Part shown: piece by piece, positions 19,628 through 29,337 of the stretch
Layout: each line of letters opens with the position of its first letter
Numbering within the stretch: the first letter of the stretch is position 1
Assembly (NCBI GenBank): GCA_027596945.1
Contig: JADGJH010000036.1
Location: 1-30,396 of the forward strand
Length of the DNA: 30,396 nucleotides
From: Physocladia obscura
Taxonomy: Eukaryota > Chytridiomycota > Chytridiomycetes > Chytridiales > Chytriomycetaceae
Direction of reading: 5' to 3'
Translations under genes and position numbers: made by a program
The notes under the pieces: generated by a model
What the model saw: the letters and a program-made list of their open reading frames with translations, nothing else
Told to the model about the DNA's origin: nothing
The model's database searches: none

Positions 19628-21282
19628 TCAACGACCCGTCAGTTTCTTCTCAACGGATCTCGTTATCAAGTACGACGCAAGAGCAAACAAAAATGATAGC
19701 TCAAATCCAACATCACCTCCATATGGCTCACTAATATCGAGTGCAATAACTCCTGTGTAGTAAGTCTCAGCCATTCCCAAAAACATACCAAGAATACCCA
19801 TCCCAAATGAGAAAATCGCAGCAAGACCAAGGGGCAACTTTTCTGGAGATTGCCAAATTTCCGGGTCATAGTTTTCAAAACTGCGGTTACGGAATACGAC
19901 ATGTTCAGCGCCAACAATTGCAACATATGGGCCGAGAATATAGGCAATCACCAGCAAAAAGTTGTCAAGAACGCTGTTGAACGTATTGATGGACAGAATT
20001 GAAACAGTCAAGTATATTGCGGCCCCGATAACAGTCCACCAAGCACGGTTTACTTTATGTAAGTTTTTTCCGATAAGTTGCATCGAAAGACCGACGGAGT
20101 AATCGTTCGGTACATTGTTTGCAATAATCGAAAGACCAAGGAGAACGAGGAGGAATCCAGCGAACCCGGTGCCAACAGTGTCGTTGAGAATCGCCGCAAT
20201 CATGGCTCCGGCGGTGTCTTGGTTCCAATCCGGTTTATTAACAGTTGCAGAAGCAGCACCAAGTCCGACAATTTCAAGGAAAACGATCGGCACGAAGTTT
20301 CCGAGGAAAGTAAAAAATGCAATCTTGAATTTTGATGAATCAGCAGGCTGGAAAACAGTGTAATCAGCTGCCATCATTGTCCATCCAGCTCCGAAGCCAA
20401 AAACAGAAGCGCCAAAAGATAAAATTCCCGCCAAAGGAGATGAAAGGGACGGTGCTGAAGTATCCCAATAGTGAACAGTAGTTCCAAATGTAATCAAAAA
20501 GACCAAAATCACTGGAATCCAAGCATATCTTTCGTACTTGTGGATGATGTGGTATCCATACAGCGAAATAACAGTGGTCAAAAGACTAATGACTACGACC
20601 CCTGCCCAAATTGGAAAATTCGAATTTATTCCGTTCAACACCTGACCTCCCACTGTTTAAAAAAGGAATTGCCAATATTCAGTTTCTGATTTTTGTTCAA
20701 AGGCAAATGTAAAGGCTAACATACCAACAACATTTACCGTCGACCAACCAAGTTGAATAACAATATTAATCAAAGCAATCAACATCGTACTATCGAAGAA
20801 AGTAATAAATTCAAATAGAGAACCTTTGTGAATTGCAGAAAACGAGAAAAATACAAAACAGCCTTACCCGTAGAAACCAAACGAATACCGAGTGATAACC
20901 ATCTGCCGTAGTCCCGTTGAGGCACCAAAAGTCGCAAAGAGTGCGACACATAAAGAACAAGCAATATTGAAGAAGATAATTGTCCAGAATCCATCCCAAA
21001 AACCAACGTCATAGATTGTGCTGGCCAAAATTCCGAGAGCGAAGGTTGGTAAAACTGAAGGCAACAAAGTGAATGAGTCGTTTGGATATTGACAAAGAAA
21101 GAAAGAATTTCACCTGAGTTGCAAGAGGCCCAAAATGTGAAGTTTTCGATAGCTGACTTTTGAACACGGCTGTATGCTGGTATAGGAGCAATTCCGGTCA
21201 CTTCGACAGCAAGCACGTTAATGGGGGTCGCAGATTCGACGTGTGACTCTTCCGCGCTCTTGATTTTCACTTCGTCGCTCAT
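19628..21282 (-). CDS. Purine-cytosine permease, NCS1 family (Fcy2-like, 4 exons)
   Basis: Exons 21282-21114, 21054-20868, 20790-20725 and 20652-19628; about 480 residues. Introns have GTGAAA, GTAAGG and GTATGT donors and are phase-consistent. Diagnostic stretches follow yeast Fcy2: FTFWASCNS, TFGASTGLRQMVITRYSFG, LINIVIQLGWSTVNVV, NFPIWAGVVVISLLTT, FGFGAGWTMMAADYTVFQP, IANNVPNDYSVGLSMQ, and the C-terminal GMAETYYTG plus GGDVGFELSF. Multiple transmembrane segments are evident, consistent with the 12-TM family. Known: proton-coupled uptake of cytosine, adenine, guanine and hypoxanthine at the plasma membrane. The N-terminal cytosolic tail is short (about 50 residues). A truncated paralogue lies downstream at 18084-18225. 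Confidence 0.93.
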
Positions 21283-21710
21283 ATCCTAATTTTCGCTTGA
21301 TCTTTTTTTTTTTTTTTCTTTCCCGAAAATTTTGCGATTGAGATAAGATTCAGCAGATTTGGCACGTGAGGTTTACTGACTTGGCGAGCGGATTTTTAAC
21401 CTGGCCCTTCAAAAAAATAAAATAAAAGAACTACTGAAAAGATTCTGATTTGTTTTAGCTAACCGATTCTGTAACAAACCTCTGGGTATTACTAATCTAC
21501 AGGAAAAAAATAATTTGCAACGATCTATCAGGGTTTTGCGAATTTTACTCCTATCGTGTTAGACACTGGATTGAAGAATTTCTAAAACGTTAATTTGACC
21601 AATAGCATCAGTGCATAATCAAGATCAAATTTGGAATTCAAGGGCCATGACACGTATGAAGTTTGCTTTGTTTCAGTCAACATTTTGAAGTGATGATACG
21701 AAATCATATT
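21283..21710. other. Permease promoter region
   Basis: Upstream of the permease start: a poly-T tract at 21303-21319 and a CACGTG hexamer near 21363. No other gene-like structure seen up to the recombinase relic. Confidence 0.35.
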
Positions 21711-22140
21711 TCAGAAAAGAGGAACATCTTTTTCTCTTTTTTTTTTGGCCAGGCTGAAAACTGGATGGACTGGTTGTTCAAGGCGAAGAGTTGGGCAAAA
21801 CGCGGGCAGACGGGAATGTTGCCAAGACACCAAACTAGAGTCCGAGGGAGAGACGTGCTTAGCTGTCAGGCTAGCGCGTTGGTCGATGTCCAGTCGCAGG
21901 TAGGCCAGGTACGTGTCGAAGGCCCATCGTCCTAGCGCTTGGATTTCGTATTTGGTGTAGCCCAAATTTATTGCAGCAGTTGCACTTCCAATGCGAAAGC
22001 TATGTCTCGCGTAGTGGTGAGGTTTTCTCCAATGGCAGGGAGAAGCGAACGGATTGAGTTGATAAGGAAGTCACGTGAGAAGGGACGTGCCATGGAGAAG
22101 CTGGTGAAGAGTTTGAAGAGGAGACACACGGCGCAATAGG
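21711..22140 (-). pseudogene. Tyrosine recombinase relic (Crypton/DIRS-like)
   Basis: The minus strand carries the catalytic end of a tyrosine recombinase. An upstream frame reads PFSRDFLINSIRSLLPAIG. After a frame change near 22015 come HYARHSFRIGSATAA, containing the H-x-x-R box (21993-22004), then YEIQALGRWAFDTYLAYLR with GRW at about 21924-21932 and the presumptive nucleophile Tyr in TYLAYL. HSFRIG followed by LGRW...Y is typical of eukaryotic DIRS/Ngaro/Crypton-type integrases and fungal DNA breaking-rejoining proteins. No reverse transcriptase or split repeats are seen nearby, so Crypton-like is slightly favoured. The frameshift and lack of an N-terminal half mean it is dead. It marks the left edge of the transposon compartment. 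Confidence 0.7.
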
Positions 22141-22517
22141 CTGGCCAGTGGCAAGTCCAATAGTGAGGATTTTGAAATTCGCAGAAAAAGTGAGAAATAT
22201 TGTTTTTTCACCAAAATATTCAAAGTGTATCTAGTCCTTCAAATTGCCATCAAATTCAGCCATTTTGAGTTTAATTTAAAATAAAAAGGATTTTATGTGA
22301 GCTGGGTATGTGATTTGAGCTGGCTCTTTTTGATCATTAGATACTGCAAAATATACAATTTGCCTTCAAAACCTATCTAGTCCCTCAATTTTTTAGTTTT
22401 TGAACCATTTCAAGTTTGAGTGTATTATTCAAATAAAGATACACAAATTTACATATCTATTTTTTGCTTATTGTACTTGAATTATTTAGTTATTTACTTA
22501 AATTTCCCCTTTTTGCC

Positions 22518-22539
22518 AAAAAAAAAAAAAAAAAAAAAA
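22518..22539 (+). repeat. A22 homopolymer
   Basis: An uninterrupted run of 22 A in CpG-poor DNA. It might be the tail of a retroposed sequence, but I could not find a matching 5' part or flanking duplication. Confidence 0.6.
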
Positions 22540-22762
22540 GCCACCAATATGCAAAAAAGCACTCTGTGCTACTCACAAGATTACACTTCAAATATTCTCA
22601 AAGTGCTCTGAACATTCCCTTTGCAAGAAGCCATTCCACTGAACAGAATTTCTTTCACATTCATAGCCCATGGTTCTCTTATCATAAACTCTATCCCCAT
22701 ATCAATTAAAGATGGTATATATTTCACAAATTCTAACACTGTATAAATATTAATTAATATTG

Positions 22763-22945
22763 CTATACTGATGGCAAATTCTGCTGTAGTTATAAGTGAA
22801 AATACTACCCAATTAACAAATTATTGTGATTCAATCAATACTAGAATTCTGTCATGAACAGAAATTAAAATACTATCTTATTGACAAATTTTCATGATTC
22901 AATTGATACTGCTACATTGAATGCAAACTTTGCTGTCATGTTAAC
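22763..22945. repeat. Degenerate tandem repeat, unit about 70 bp
   Basis: The block AATACTAnCnnATTnACAAAT followed by GATTCAAT-n-ATACT occurs at about 22800 and again at about 22869. The block GCTA-n-A-n-TGA-n-TGCAAA-n-T-n-TGCTGT occurs near 22763 and 22909. The spacing suggests diverged copies of a unit of roughly 70 bp. Confidence 0.4.
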
Positions 22946-23369
22946 AAATTTCCAAATAATGGCAATGTGCCAAGCAATGCTAATGCAAAAACTTTTGTTT
23001 ACTACAAATTCGAGTGTCTTGTAATGTTTTCAAAATGGACCAATTAATGTCAATTAGAAATCAATACTACAGTCAGTTACTGTCTTCAATACTTCCAATA
23101 AATGGTTTGATGCAAGACCCATTGCCAAATTGCTTGGACTTCAAAGAATAGCTCAAAAATATTCCCCAAACATCTGTAAAGTTTCCGGTCATTATCCCAT
23201 TTTCAATTTAGATAGGTTATGTGAACATCTTCAAGATAAAGCAAAATTTGCGTTTATGACTTCACTTTTTCCAAGAAAAGGTGGAAGGGTCAAGAAAAAC
23301 AAATGTCTATTATGGCTGTTAAATTTTCTGATTGAATCTTACTAACCACAAAAAAACAAAATTCTAATT

Positions 23370-23531
23370 ATGGAAAAAAACATTGAGGATGCTGAATGGG
23401 CTGATTTGCCTATGGACGTAGCAAATAATGAACAAACTGCTATTAATGAAAATATTGGAGTGAATGAAGCAGAAAGTGAGAAGAAAAATGTTAACATCAA
23501 ATTTAGTCATTCAGAAGCTGCTCTTTGCTGA
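23370..23531 (+). CDS. Small acidic ORF, hypothetical
   Basis: An ATG-led 53-residue frame beginning MEKNIEDAEWADLPMDVANN, acidic and Asn/Glu-rich, with coding-like codon use in otherwise non-coding transposon DNA. It could be a fragment of a transposon-encoded protein. No family recognised and no splice sites to extend it convincingly. Confidence 0.25.
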   Translation: MEKNIEDAEWADLPMDVANNEQTAINENIGVNEAESEKKNVNIKFSHSEAALC

Positions 23532-23774
23532 AAATTAAAAATTTACATACTTATCCAAAGTTCATGCAGAATTAAAAGTGATTGAATATTGTTATTTGTG
23601 TCCTCATCTTGTCTTTATTCTGTTTTATCTTTATTCTCTTATTTCCTACTCTTTTACTTTCTTTTTTCTTTATCTGATCTCATGTTTGATTTTTCTTCTC
23701 TTTTTGCCTTCTATGATGGTTTTTTGGTTTTTGGGACTTTATAATTTTCTGGTTTGTGGGATTTCTAATTCAAT

Positions 23775-23983
23775 GTGGTAGAGTTGAAAACCAGAACTAG
23801 ATTGACCAATAGAATTTGGGGGCTGAGAATTGTGCAATGATGATGCAACAAAAAGGGTATTTAAAGGGCTGAAAAGCAGGGCTTTCTTTCTTTTAGTTTT
23901 GTTGTTATTATCTTTGTCTGTCTTGAATTGATAGTATTGCCCTCAAATACATTAAGAATCCAATCTACTTGTGCTATTTTAAC
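23775..23983 (+). promoter_or_regulatory. Promoter-like block, possibly a solo LTR
   Basis: It contains ATTGACCAATAG (CCAAT-type) followed about 50 bp later by GGTATTTAAAGGGC (TATA-like) and a pyrimidine-rich stretch. The block can be framed as TGTGG...TTTTAACA. This layout resembles an LTR promoter, but no second copy or target-site duplication is visible in the window. Confidence 0.2.
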
Positions 23984-24354
23984 AAAAAGAGATAAAATGC
24001 TTGATTGGACCAACCAGACTGCACCAATGGAAAATGATTGCTGAGTTTGATAAAATTGATCTAAAAACTGAATTTTGTATGAATATGGTGGATTTGTTTT
24101 TAAGCTTCTCTAAATTGGAAATTTGTATTCTGAGTAAAAATAAAAGGATTGTTGTGAATACACATATTTTATTCTTCCTCATCACCCAAATCTTGTTCTA
24201 CCAACTGCTTCATCTCATCTAAATTCTCCAAATCCAATTCAGAAAAAGAACCAGCAACTTGGTTACTGCTTCCAGGATCAAAGGACCATACCCACACTTT
24301 TTATATATATGTTTTGCATTTGGTAGTTCTCAAACTTTTTATGACCTTTGAAAC

Positions 24355-25200
24355 TACACCAAGAAGCTTGCCACTTTTGACAGAGCCCTCCTGGTAGGTT
24401 TGCTGCATGTCTGCTTTTGCAAGGCCAAAGAGAAATTCAATAGGATTAAAAAAGGGGAGAAAAATTGGAATAATGACAATAGAGCACAGGTAATATGTAA
24501 TATTTGAGTCACAATGGATTTTTGCACCATCAACAATCTAGATGGAGTGTAAACCAGGATATTGCTGGACTTTGCAAGACTTAAGTGCAAATCTTTTGCA
24601 GCATTTGGAAAATATACATCAATCAAAGGTCCCTCTGTGTGAAATTTCTCAAGGATCCCATTGATTCCAATGAAGCATAGAAGAAAGACATGGGACATCC
24701 TCATGAACTCTCCACAAAAACAAAGTTTTTCACCACATAATGAATTGCCATACTTCCTAAACATGCCACAATTATCAAAGGACACCTCATCCAGGAAGCA
24801 CAAATTCAATCCACACAATTTTAACATGTTGACTTCATTGGTTTGATGTTGAGAGATTGTCAATTAATTTGAGGAATTGATCTTAAGTCTTTACCTTTCA
24901 AGTGAATTCATACTCATTTAATATTTTCCATAGTTCCCATACCAATGTTCATGTTCCAAATTAATTTCAATGCAGTCTGGGCCTCATCCAGCAGAGAAAG
25001 TGGGTAGTTGCTAAAGAACTTCTTGACCCATTCACATTTCTCGGAGTTTTATTTTCATTTCAGTGATGTGTTGGGTGACAACTGGGTCTGAGATACATTG
25101 CCTGTGTTCTTATAATACTGGTCCAGCAAAAAAATGCTGGATGGACTCTTACAGTAGACTTCAACTAGATTTTTAAAACTCATTCAGGAAAAATCTGCCA
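24355..25200 (-). mobile_element. DDE_3 (Tc1/mariner/IS630-type) transposase relic
   Basis: The minus strand shows a decayed transposase. The N-terminal part near 25000-24900 contains YPLSLLDEAQTALK and TMENI, reminiscent of the HTH region. Then LCFLDEVSFDNCGMFRK (first Asp near 24791), GEKLCFCGEF and CFIGINGILEKFHTEG follow. In another frame, IVDGAKIHCD (second Asp, 24509-24537) is preceded by a TAG where Trp is usual, then FFNPIEFLFGLAKADMQQ with the Glu near 24437. The residues normally between PIFLP and FFNPIE are shortened by about four. Several stops and frame changes show it is inactive. Known: the DDE triad catalyses cut-and-paste transposition. Terminal inverted repeats were not found by eye. 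Confidence 0.75.
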
Positions 25201-25441
25201 TATAGGACATGGTGTTTACTGTCATCTTACATACAGTGGTGATCTATGATGTTGAGTATTTGTACAAGTTTTTAAAAAAAAAAAGGAAAACAGCAAAATT
25301 TCCATTTTTTTTGACAAAATCAATACTTCTGCAACAAAAAGATCGCCGCTTCGTGCGTGAACAAAAAAATTGCATTGATGAAAGAGTTAGAAAATGATCA
25401 TACACAACATACTACAACAATCCAACACAAATGTCCACTCT

Positions 25442-26491
25442 TCACACAAACCCTTTCTTGACCAGCCACCTGTCCAACAGCTCCACCTCGCCCTGCGGAT
25501 CTTCCCTATAGATTGCATGGCCCACGTTCTCCAGCGCACCCGTCTCCAAGTCGGGGATGTGCGAACGCGTCACCTCAGACGCAATTGGCGGCCACGTCTT
25601 GTCGTTCCCACCGCCGTAGAACAGCGTTGGGACCTCGATCGTCTCCTTCCACGTGCCCTCGGCACCCCCGAGCGCGGATCGCTCTGCCGCATAGTGGTGG
25701 CCCCGGCACATGGCGCGAAACCAGTTCAGCGGGCCGTGGAACCCGCCATTGGTGGTCCACCGCTGCACAGCCGGCGCGAGCGGCGGCGGTATGGCCGTTG
25801 GCGTGCCGGTGGCGGCGCTGCCGGCGCTGCGGATCGCATCGCGCAGCTTGTTGCCTTCGTACGCGAGGGTATAGAAGTGTTGGCCGATTGTTAACAGCGT
25901 AGCAGCGACATCTGCATCCCACACCTCAGTCGACTCGTCCGTCCCGAAGAAGCGAAAGTAGTTGCAGTTGTCAAAGTCGAGGCCATACTCGGCGCGGACC
26001 GCCGCGACCCAGCGGTCCATGTCCTTGAAGTCTTGCGGCAGTGTCGAAGGCTGCACGAACTGCACGCACGCAAGGACGCAGCCGACGACGGTCGATGCAG
26101 GGAGGAGGAGCGGAAAGCGCGAGCACAGCGGCGAGCCCCAGTCCCGCCCAATGGGGAGCACTGTGGCGATGCGCTCGTGGGCCAGCACCTCGGCCAGGTC
26201 AGCTACCTGGGAGACAAGGGCGTACTCGGCAGAGTCGGCTGGCGAGGACGTTGGCACATAGCCGAGCAAGTAGGGCAGCAGCACACCGTTGCCATGGCGT
26301 GCATGCAGCGCTGCCGCCGCGACGGACCACACCTCGGGCTGCTCCGGGAAGCCGTGCAGGAAGAGAAGCACCGGCTTGTTGGCGGCAGTGGCGACGGGCG
26401 TGGGCGGCACGTACTTGTAGTGATAGGTGTAGCCACGCGAGACGGTGAAGGTCGAGAGCGGCACGCTCCAGTCGAGATTGTGCTCAGTCAT
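25442..26491 (-). CDS. Epoxide-hydrolase-like alpha/beta hydrolase, intronless, GC-rich
   Basis: 349 residues, full length for the family, no intron. Seen: the oxyanion motif LFLHGFP (HGFP 46-49), LLPYLLGYVPTSSP (the usual PDLLGYG region), the nucleophile Asp117 in IGRDWGS (GHDWG is commoner), the acid candidate Asp297 in GGGNDKTWPP, and the catalytic His325 in NVGHAIYREDP. A lid Tyr candidate is Tyr178 (NYFRFFG), whereas the common NWYR motif is NWFR with Phe258. Known: Asp-nucleophile hydrolases open epoxides to diols. Odd: base composition is far richer in G+C (roughly 60-65% by eye) and in CG dinucleotides than anything else in the window, while both flanks are AT-rich and nearly CG-free. 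Recent acquisition or strong selection are both possible. The start at 26491 is the first ATG with a family-typical N-terminus. Confidence 0.9.
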   Translation of the reverse strand: MTEHNLDWSVPLSTFTVSRGYTYHYKYVPPTPVATAANKPVLLFLHGFPEQPEVWSVAAAALHARHGNGVLLPYLLGYVPTSSPADSAEYALVSQVADLAEVLAHERIATVLPIGRDWGSPLCSRFPLLLPASTVVGCVLACVQFVQPSTLPQDFKDMDRWVAAVRAEYGLDFDNCNYFRFFGTDESTEVWDADVAATLLTIGQHFYTLAYEGNKLRDAIRSAGSAATGTPTAIPPPLAPAVQRWTTNGGFHGPLNWFRAMCRGHHYAAERSALGGAEGTWKETIEVPTLFYGGGNDKTWPPIASEVTRSHIPDLETGALENVGHAIYREDPQGEVELLDRWLVKKGFV

Positions 26492-26559
26492 GCTGAGGGA
26501 TCAGGAGTTGGGGTAGATACTGAGTGTTGAACGAGAAAGTGTTTTAATTGGAAAAAATT

Positions 26560-26775
26560 TTCTCTCGTTCAAGTAGTAAGTATTTCACAATGACGTGGGT
26601 GGCACCAACAGCTCTGACAGTAACACTGATGACTCAGCATGTGAATCAACAGACCTCCTTGTACAAAGAAAGGCTTTGATGCTTTTAATCCTTATTGTGA
26701 TTATTTGGATTGAGCTGAGGCCCAGCAAAGAGAGACATACCTTCATTTTAATTTGATCTGGACTCAACAATGATA
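26560..26775. other. Spacer at the edge of the CpG-poor block
   Basis: CG content drops abruptly just upstream of the hydrolase promoter. A plus-strand frame at about 26613-26750 (contains SDSNTDDSACESTDLL) looks coding-like but has no recognised family, possibly a transposon remnant. Confidence 0.3.
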
Positions 26776-27281
26776 CTACAAGTCAATGTCACAGGCCACC
26801 AACAAAATTATCTTGTTTTCAACACAAAAATATTGTTTTCGGATTTTAACAATCTTGAGGTGATGGAATGAATATACTTTTTGCAATTTCTCAAGATAAA
26901 CCCTTTGGAGCCTAACTGATTCATCAAGACTGCTATGACAATATACAAAGCATTTAACTTTTTTAATAAAATCTGTCTTCAAATTGTACTCCCATATTTG
27001 GGCTGTGGATTCATTGAGTAGATATACTTTGACTTGAGAATCAAAATAATGCTTTGTCAAAGTTAATTTTTCCAATGCAGTTGCTTCTTTTCTCTCAATC
27101 TTCTCTTCCAATGTCTGCAGCATGTCTTTGCCAAATGTTGGAATGTCATTGTACAATGTTGAAGCAGTATTTTTAGCTTTTCTTCAACTTGTTTCTCCTT
27201 TGTTTTGTCAACATCTTTCAATTCATGTCCACTCAAAATAAAACAGAGCATCAGCATTTGTTTAGATTTCACAGTGGACAC
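26776..27281 (-). pseudogene. Probable C-terminal piece of the mobile-element helicase
   Basis: The minus-strand frame contains GKDMLQTLEEKIERKEAT, LEKLTLTKHYFDSQV and an AQIWEYNL segment. The pattern (a short helical E/K-rich stretch followed by EKL-x-LTKHYF) resembles the region downstream of the helicase core in eukaryotic mobile-element/viral origin-binding-protein-like helicases, and it lies on the same strand downstream of the helicase and primase pieces. Assignment rests on weak similarity recalled from the family and on position. Broken by a frame change near 27156. Confidence 0.4.
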
Positions 27282-27639
27282 GTTATTCTCTAGTCAATTA
27301 TACAACCACAATTGGGAAGACTAAGGTAATTTTTTGAACTCAATATCAGTACTGCCTGTCATGTTTATTCAATCCACCATTGAGATATTTTGTTTTTGTG
27401 GCTCTGTATGTTCCCATACTGTTGAAGTTCTGGTGACTCTGTGGTGAGAGCTAAACAAGTAATGCAAAGAAAAGTAATAAATAAATAAAAGATATTTTAT
27501 TATTATTTTGGTCCAAATTAAATAAATGAAAATAAATAAAAATGGTTTTTATTATTTTTATTTTTATTAAAAAAATTTGTCCAGTAAATTTTTCCAAAGG
27601 ACAAAAACAAACTGTTGCAAAAATGTACTGCAACAAGTC

Positions 27640-28145
27640 AAAATAGGCTGCGCAACATCAACGCACCATCCACAGGAGGCGGCACTGATGCACGCAGCAC
27701 AGAGCATGCACCAAGCATAAGCTCAGCTGTTCACAGTGAGTTTTGTCATTGTTTTTCTTAAATAAAAATTTAATTAATTGAGATTTATTATTTAAAACAA
27801 AACAAAACAAAACAAAAATGGCTGCGCAATGTTGACATTACCCGCGAGGATTTATGCCAATGTGTGCAGCATGCAGACATTGTCTGTCTGTATTTATTTA
27901 AAATAAAAAATAAAAAATAATTATAAAAACTGATCAAAAAAGAAAATAAAACAGCTGCAAGGCATCAGCGTTTGGCTGCTGGCAGCCGTGCTAATGCGCG
28001 CAGCGCACAGAGATCCATCAGGAGATGGAGCCAGTTGCACCTGCTGTTTTTCCACTTTGTTTTTATTTTAAAATAAATTTTATCTTTATTAAAATACAAA
28101 CACAGACAAACCAAGTGTAACAGCTGCTAGGCGCACACCCAGTTT
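27640..28145. repeat. Degenerate interspersed repeats, GCTGC-led modules
   Basis: Four modules beginning GCTGCGCAA or GCTGC-n-AGG/GCTGCTAGG occur at about 27646, 27822, 27953 and 28126. The first three contain a TGC-n-CGCAGC or TGTGCAGC-type segment, and all are separated by AT-rich A/T spacers. The (AAAAC) microsatellite at about 27796-27820 lies in one spacer. The modules are the only part of the right-hand block with appreciable CG. Confidence 0.4.
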
Positions 28146-28900
28146 AGTCACCAACAGACCACATCCACAGTTCTCAAAAGCTGTGTTTTGAAATCTGTAC
28201 CTTTGAGAATAAAAACAATAAAGAACATTAATAAAAGAAAACCCCAATCACTCGCCTGGATCATCTTGCACAAGGACATGGCTTGCATAGTAGACCAGAG
28301 TAGAGAATTGGAGTGATTCTAGCTGGTGCAGCATTGTTGGCAATGTTTGATTCCAACTATTTTGTTTCAATTAATTTCCAGAAATGAAAATTTTTCTTTT
28401 GTTACAACCAGTCAGCCGACTACAGCCACCAGTGCCAAGAACAAGCAAATTGAGGCAACCCAGCCCTGTCAGTTCTTGGCCCAATGGTTTAAGTATGTCA
28501 GTGGCCATGACAGAAAGAACCTTATTTGCATTGTGATAGATAAAGTTGTTTTTTCAATATAGATTTAAGCAGCTACATTGTAAAACACTGACAATGACAA
28601 CAAGGTGCTGAACAAACTAACCATATATGTTCAATACTAACTGCATTACATGCTGACACAACTAGTTTGTGACAACAGGAGCAGCAGTACAAGACTGGCT
28701 CCTTACATTGGGAATTTGAGCTATTTTTTGGATTTTTTCTAAAGGAAGTAAAAAGGGAAAATAAAAGGACCCCAAAAAGTGTGTAATCACTAATCAAGTG
28801 AAATCATGGGGAATTTGAAATGGACTGATTAGGCATAAAAAAAGCTGTAAGAAGGCTGCTGGATTTTGACTTTTGAAAACATTCTAAAATAAAAAATTCT
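28146..28900. other. CpG-poor spacer, nothing firmly recognised
   Basis: It contains a plus-strand frame (28326-28562) with LAQWFKYVSGHDRKN and a minus-strand Cys-rich frame (28573-28797, CCSCCHKL). Neither can be assigned. It separates the helicase P-loop piece from the presumed helicase C-terminal piece and may be an insertion. Confidence 0.3.
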
Positions 28901-28939
28901 CTACCCAAAACTACTATCAAGCTTAAAACTCACAACAAT

Positions 28940-29260
28940 ACTAAGCCTTACAACTCAAAAACCAACAAATATGGCACCTTGCACCAATTCAAGAAACAAT
29001 GGTTTTGAGTGAGTCTTGATAATTAACGAAACTCTTTGTGTGGATTTGAGATATTCATTCAAATCTGCTGTAAAATTTTTTGCTTATGACTGCCTTGAAC
29101 TCATGCAAATTATACAAGATGGGTTGAATTTCTTGATGTACTCTGCTGTTTGAAAGGTTCTACCACTTCTCATAGGACTTTGTTCAAAACAAAATCTGAA
29201 TCATAAGGAAGAACATATTTGTTCTTGTAAGTTTGAATCCATTGTGTTCAAGCAGAAAAA
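28940..29260 (-). pseudogene. Helicase P-loop region, origin-binding-protein-like relic
   Basis: The minus strand reads MRSGRTFQTAEYIKKF, a Walker A-like motif with Arg in place of the usual Lys, then IICMSSRQS with a stop, then NFTADLNEYL. In another frame FVNYQDSLKTIV follows. The series P-x-GSGKT, a beta strand ending in an SR/RRSLA-type motif, then YQDSL corresponds to motifs I, Ia and the next block in SF2 helicases of the herpesvirus-type origin-binding-protein group, which also occur in mobile elements of fungi and protists. Stops and frameshifts make it non-functional. Described only from short motifs. Confidence 0.5.
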
Positions 29261-29337
29261 TTCTGAAAAACAGAATAGTCAAGACAAAGTTGGCATATTT
29301 TTGCTAATTGGAATACAATACCCTTGTATCCTTTTTC

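Larger units (their letters stand above)
22141..24350. other. CpG-poor transposon-type DNA, mostly unrecognised
   Basis: AT-rich, nearly CG-free sequence between two transposase-type relics. It contains a 22-nt A run (22518-22539), a degenerate repeat (22763-22945), a small ORF (23370-23531) and a promoter-like block (23775-23983), listed separately. Frames at 23130-23345 and 23578-23781 have no recognisable domain. I take it as eroded mobile-element sequence. Confidence 0.45.

Noticed and set aside
25394..26530. Several long frames on the other five frames of the hydrolase locus
   Set aside because: GC-rich DNA has few stops, so these Arg/Ala-rich frames are expected by chance; only the minus-strand frame carries HGFP, GRDWG and the catalytic His.
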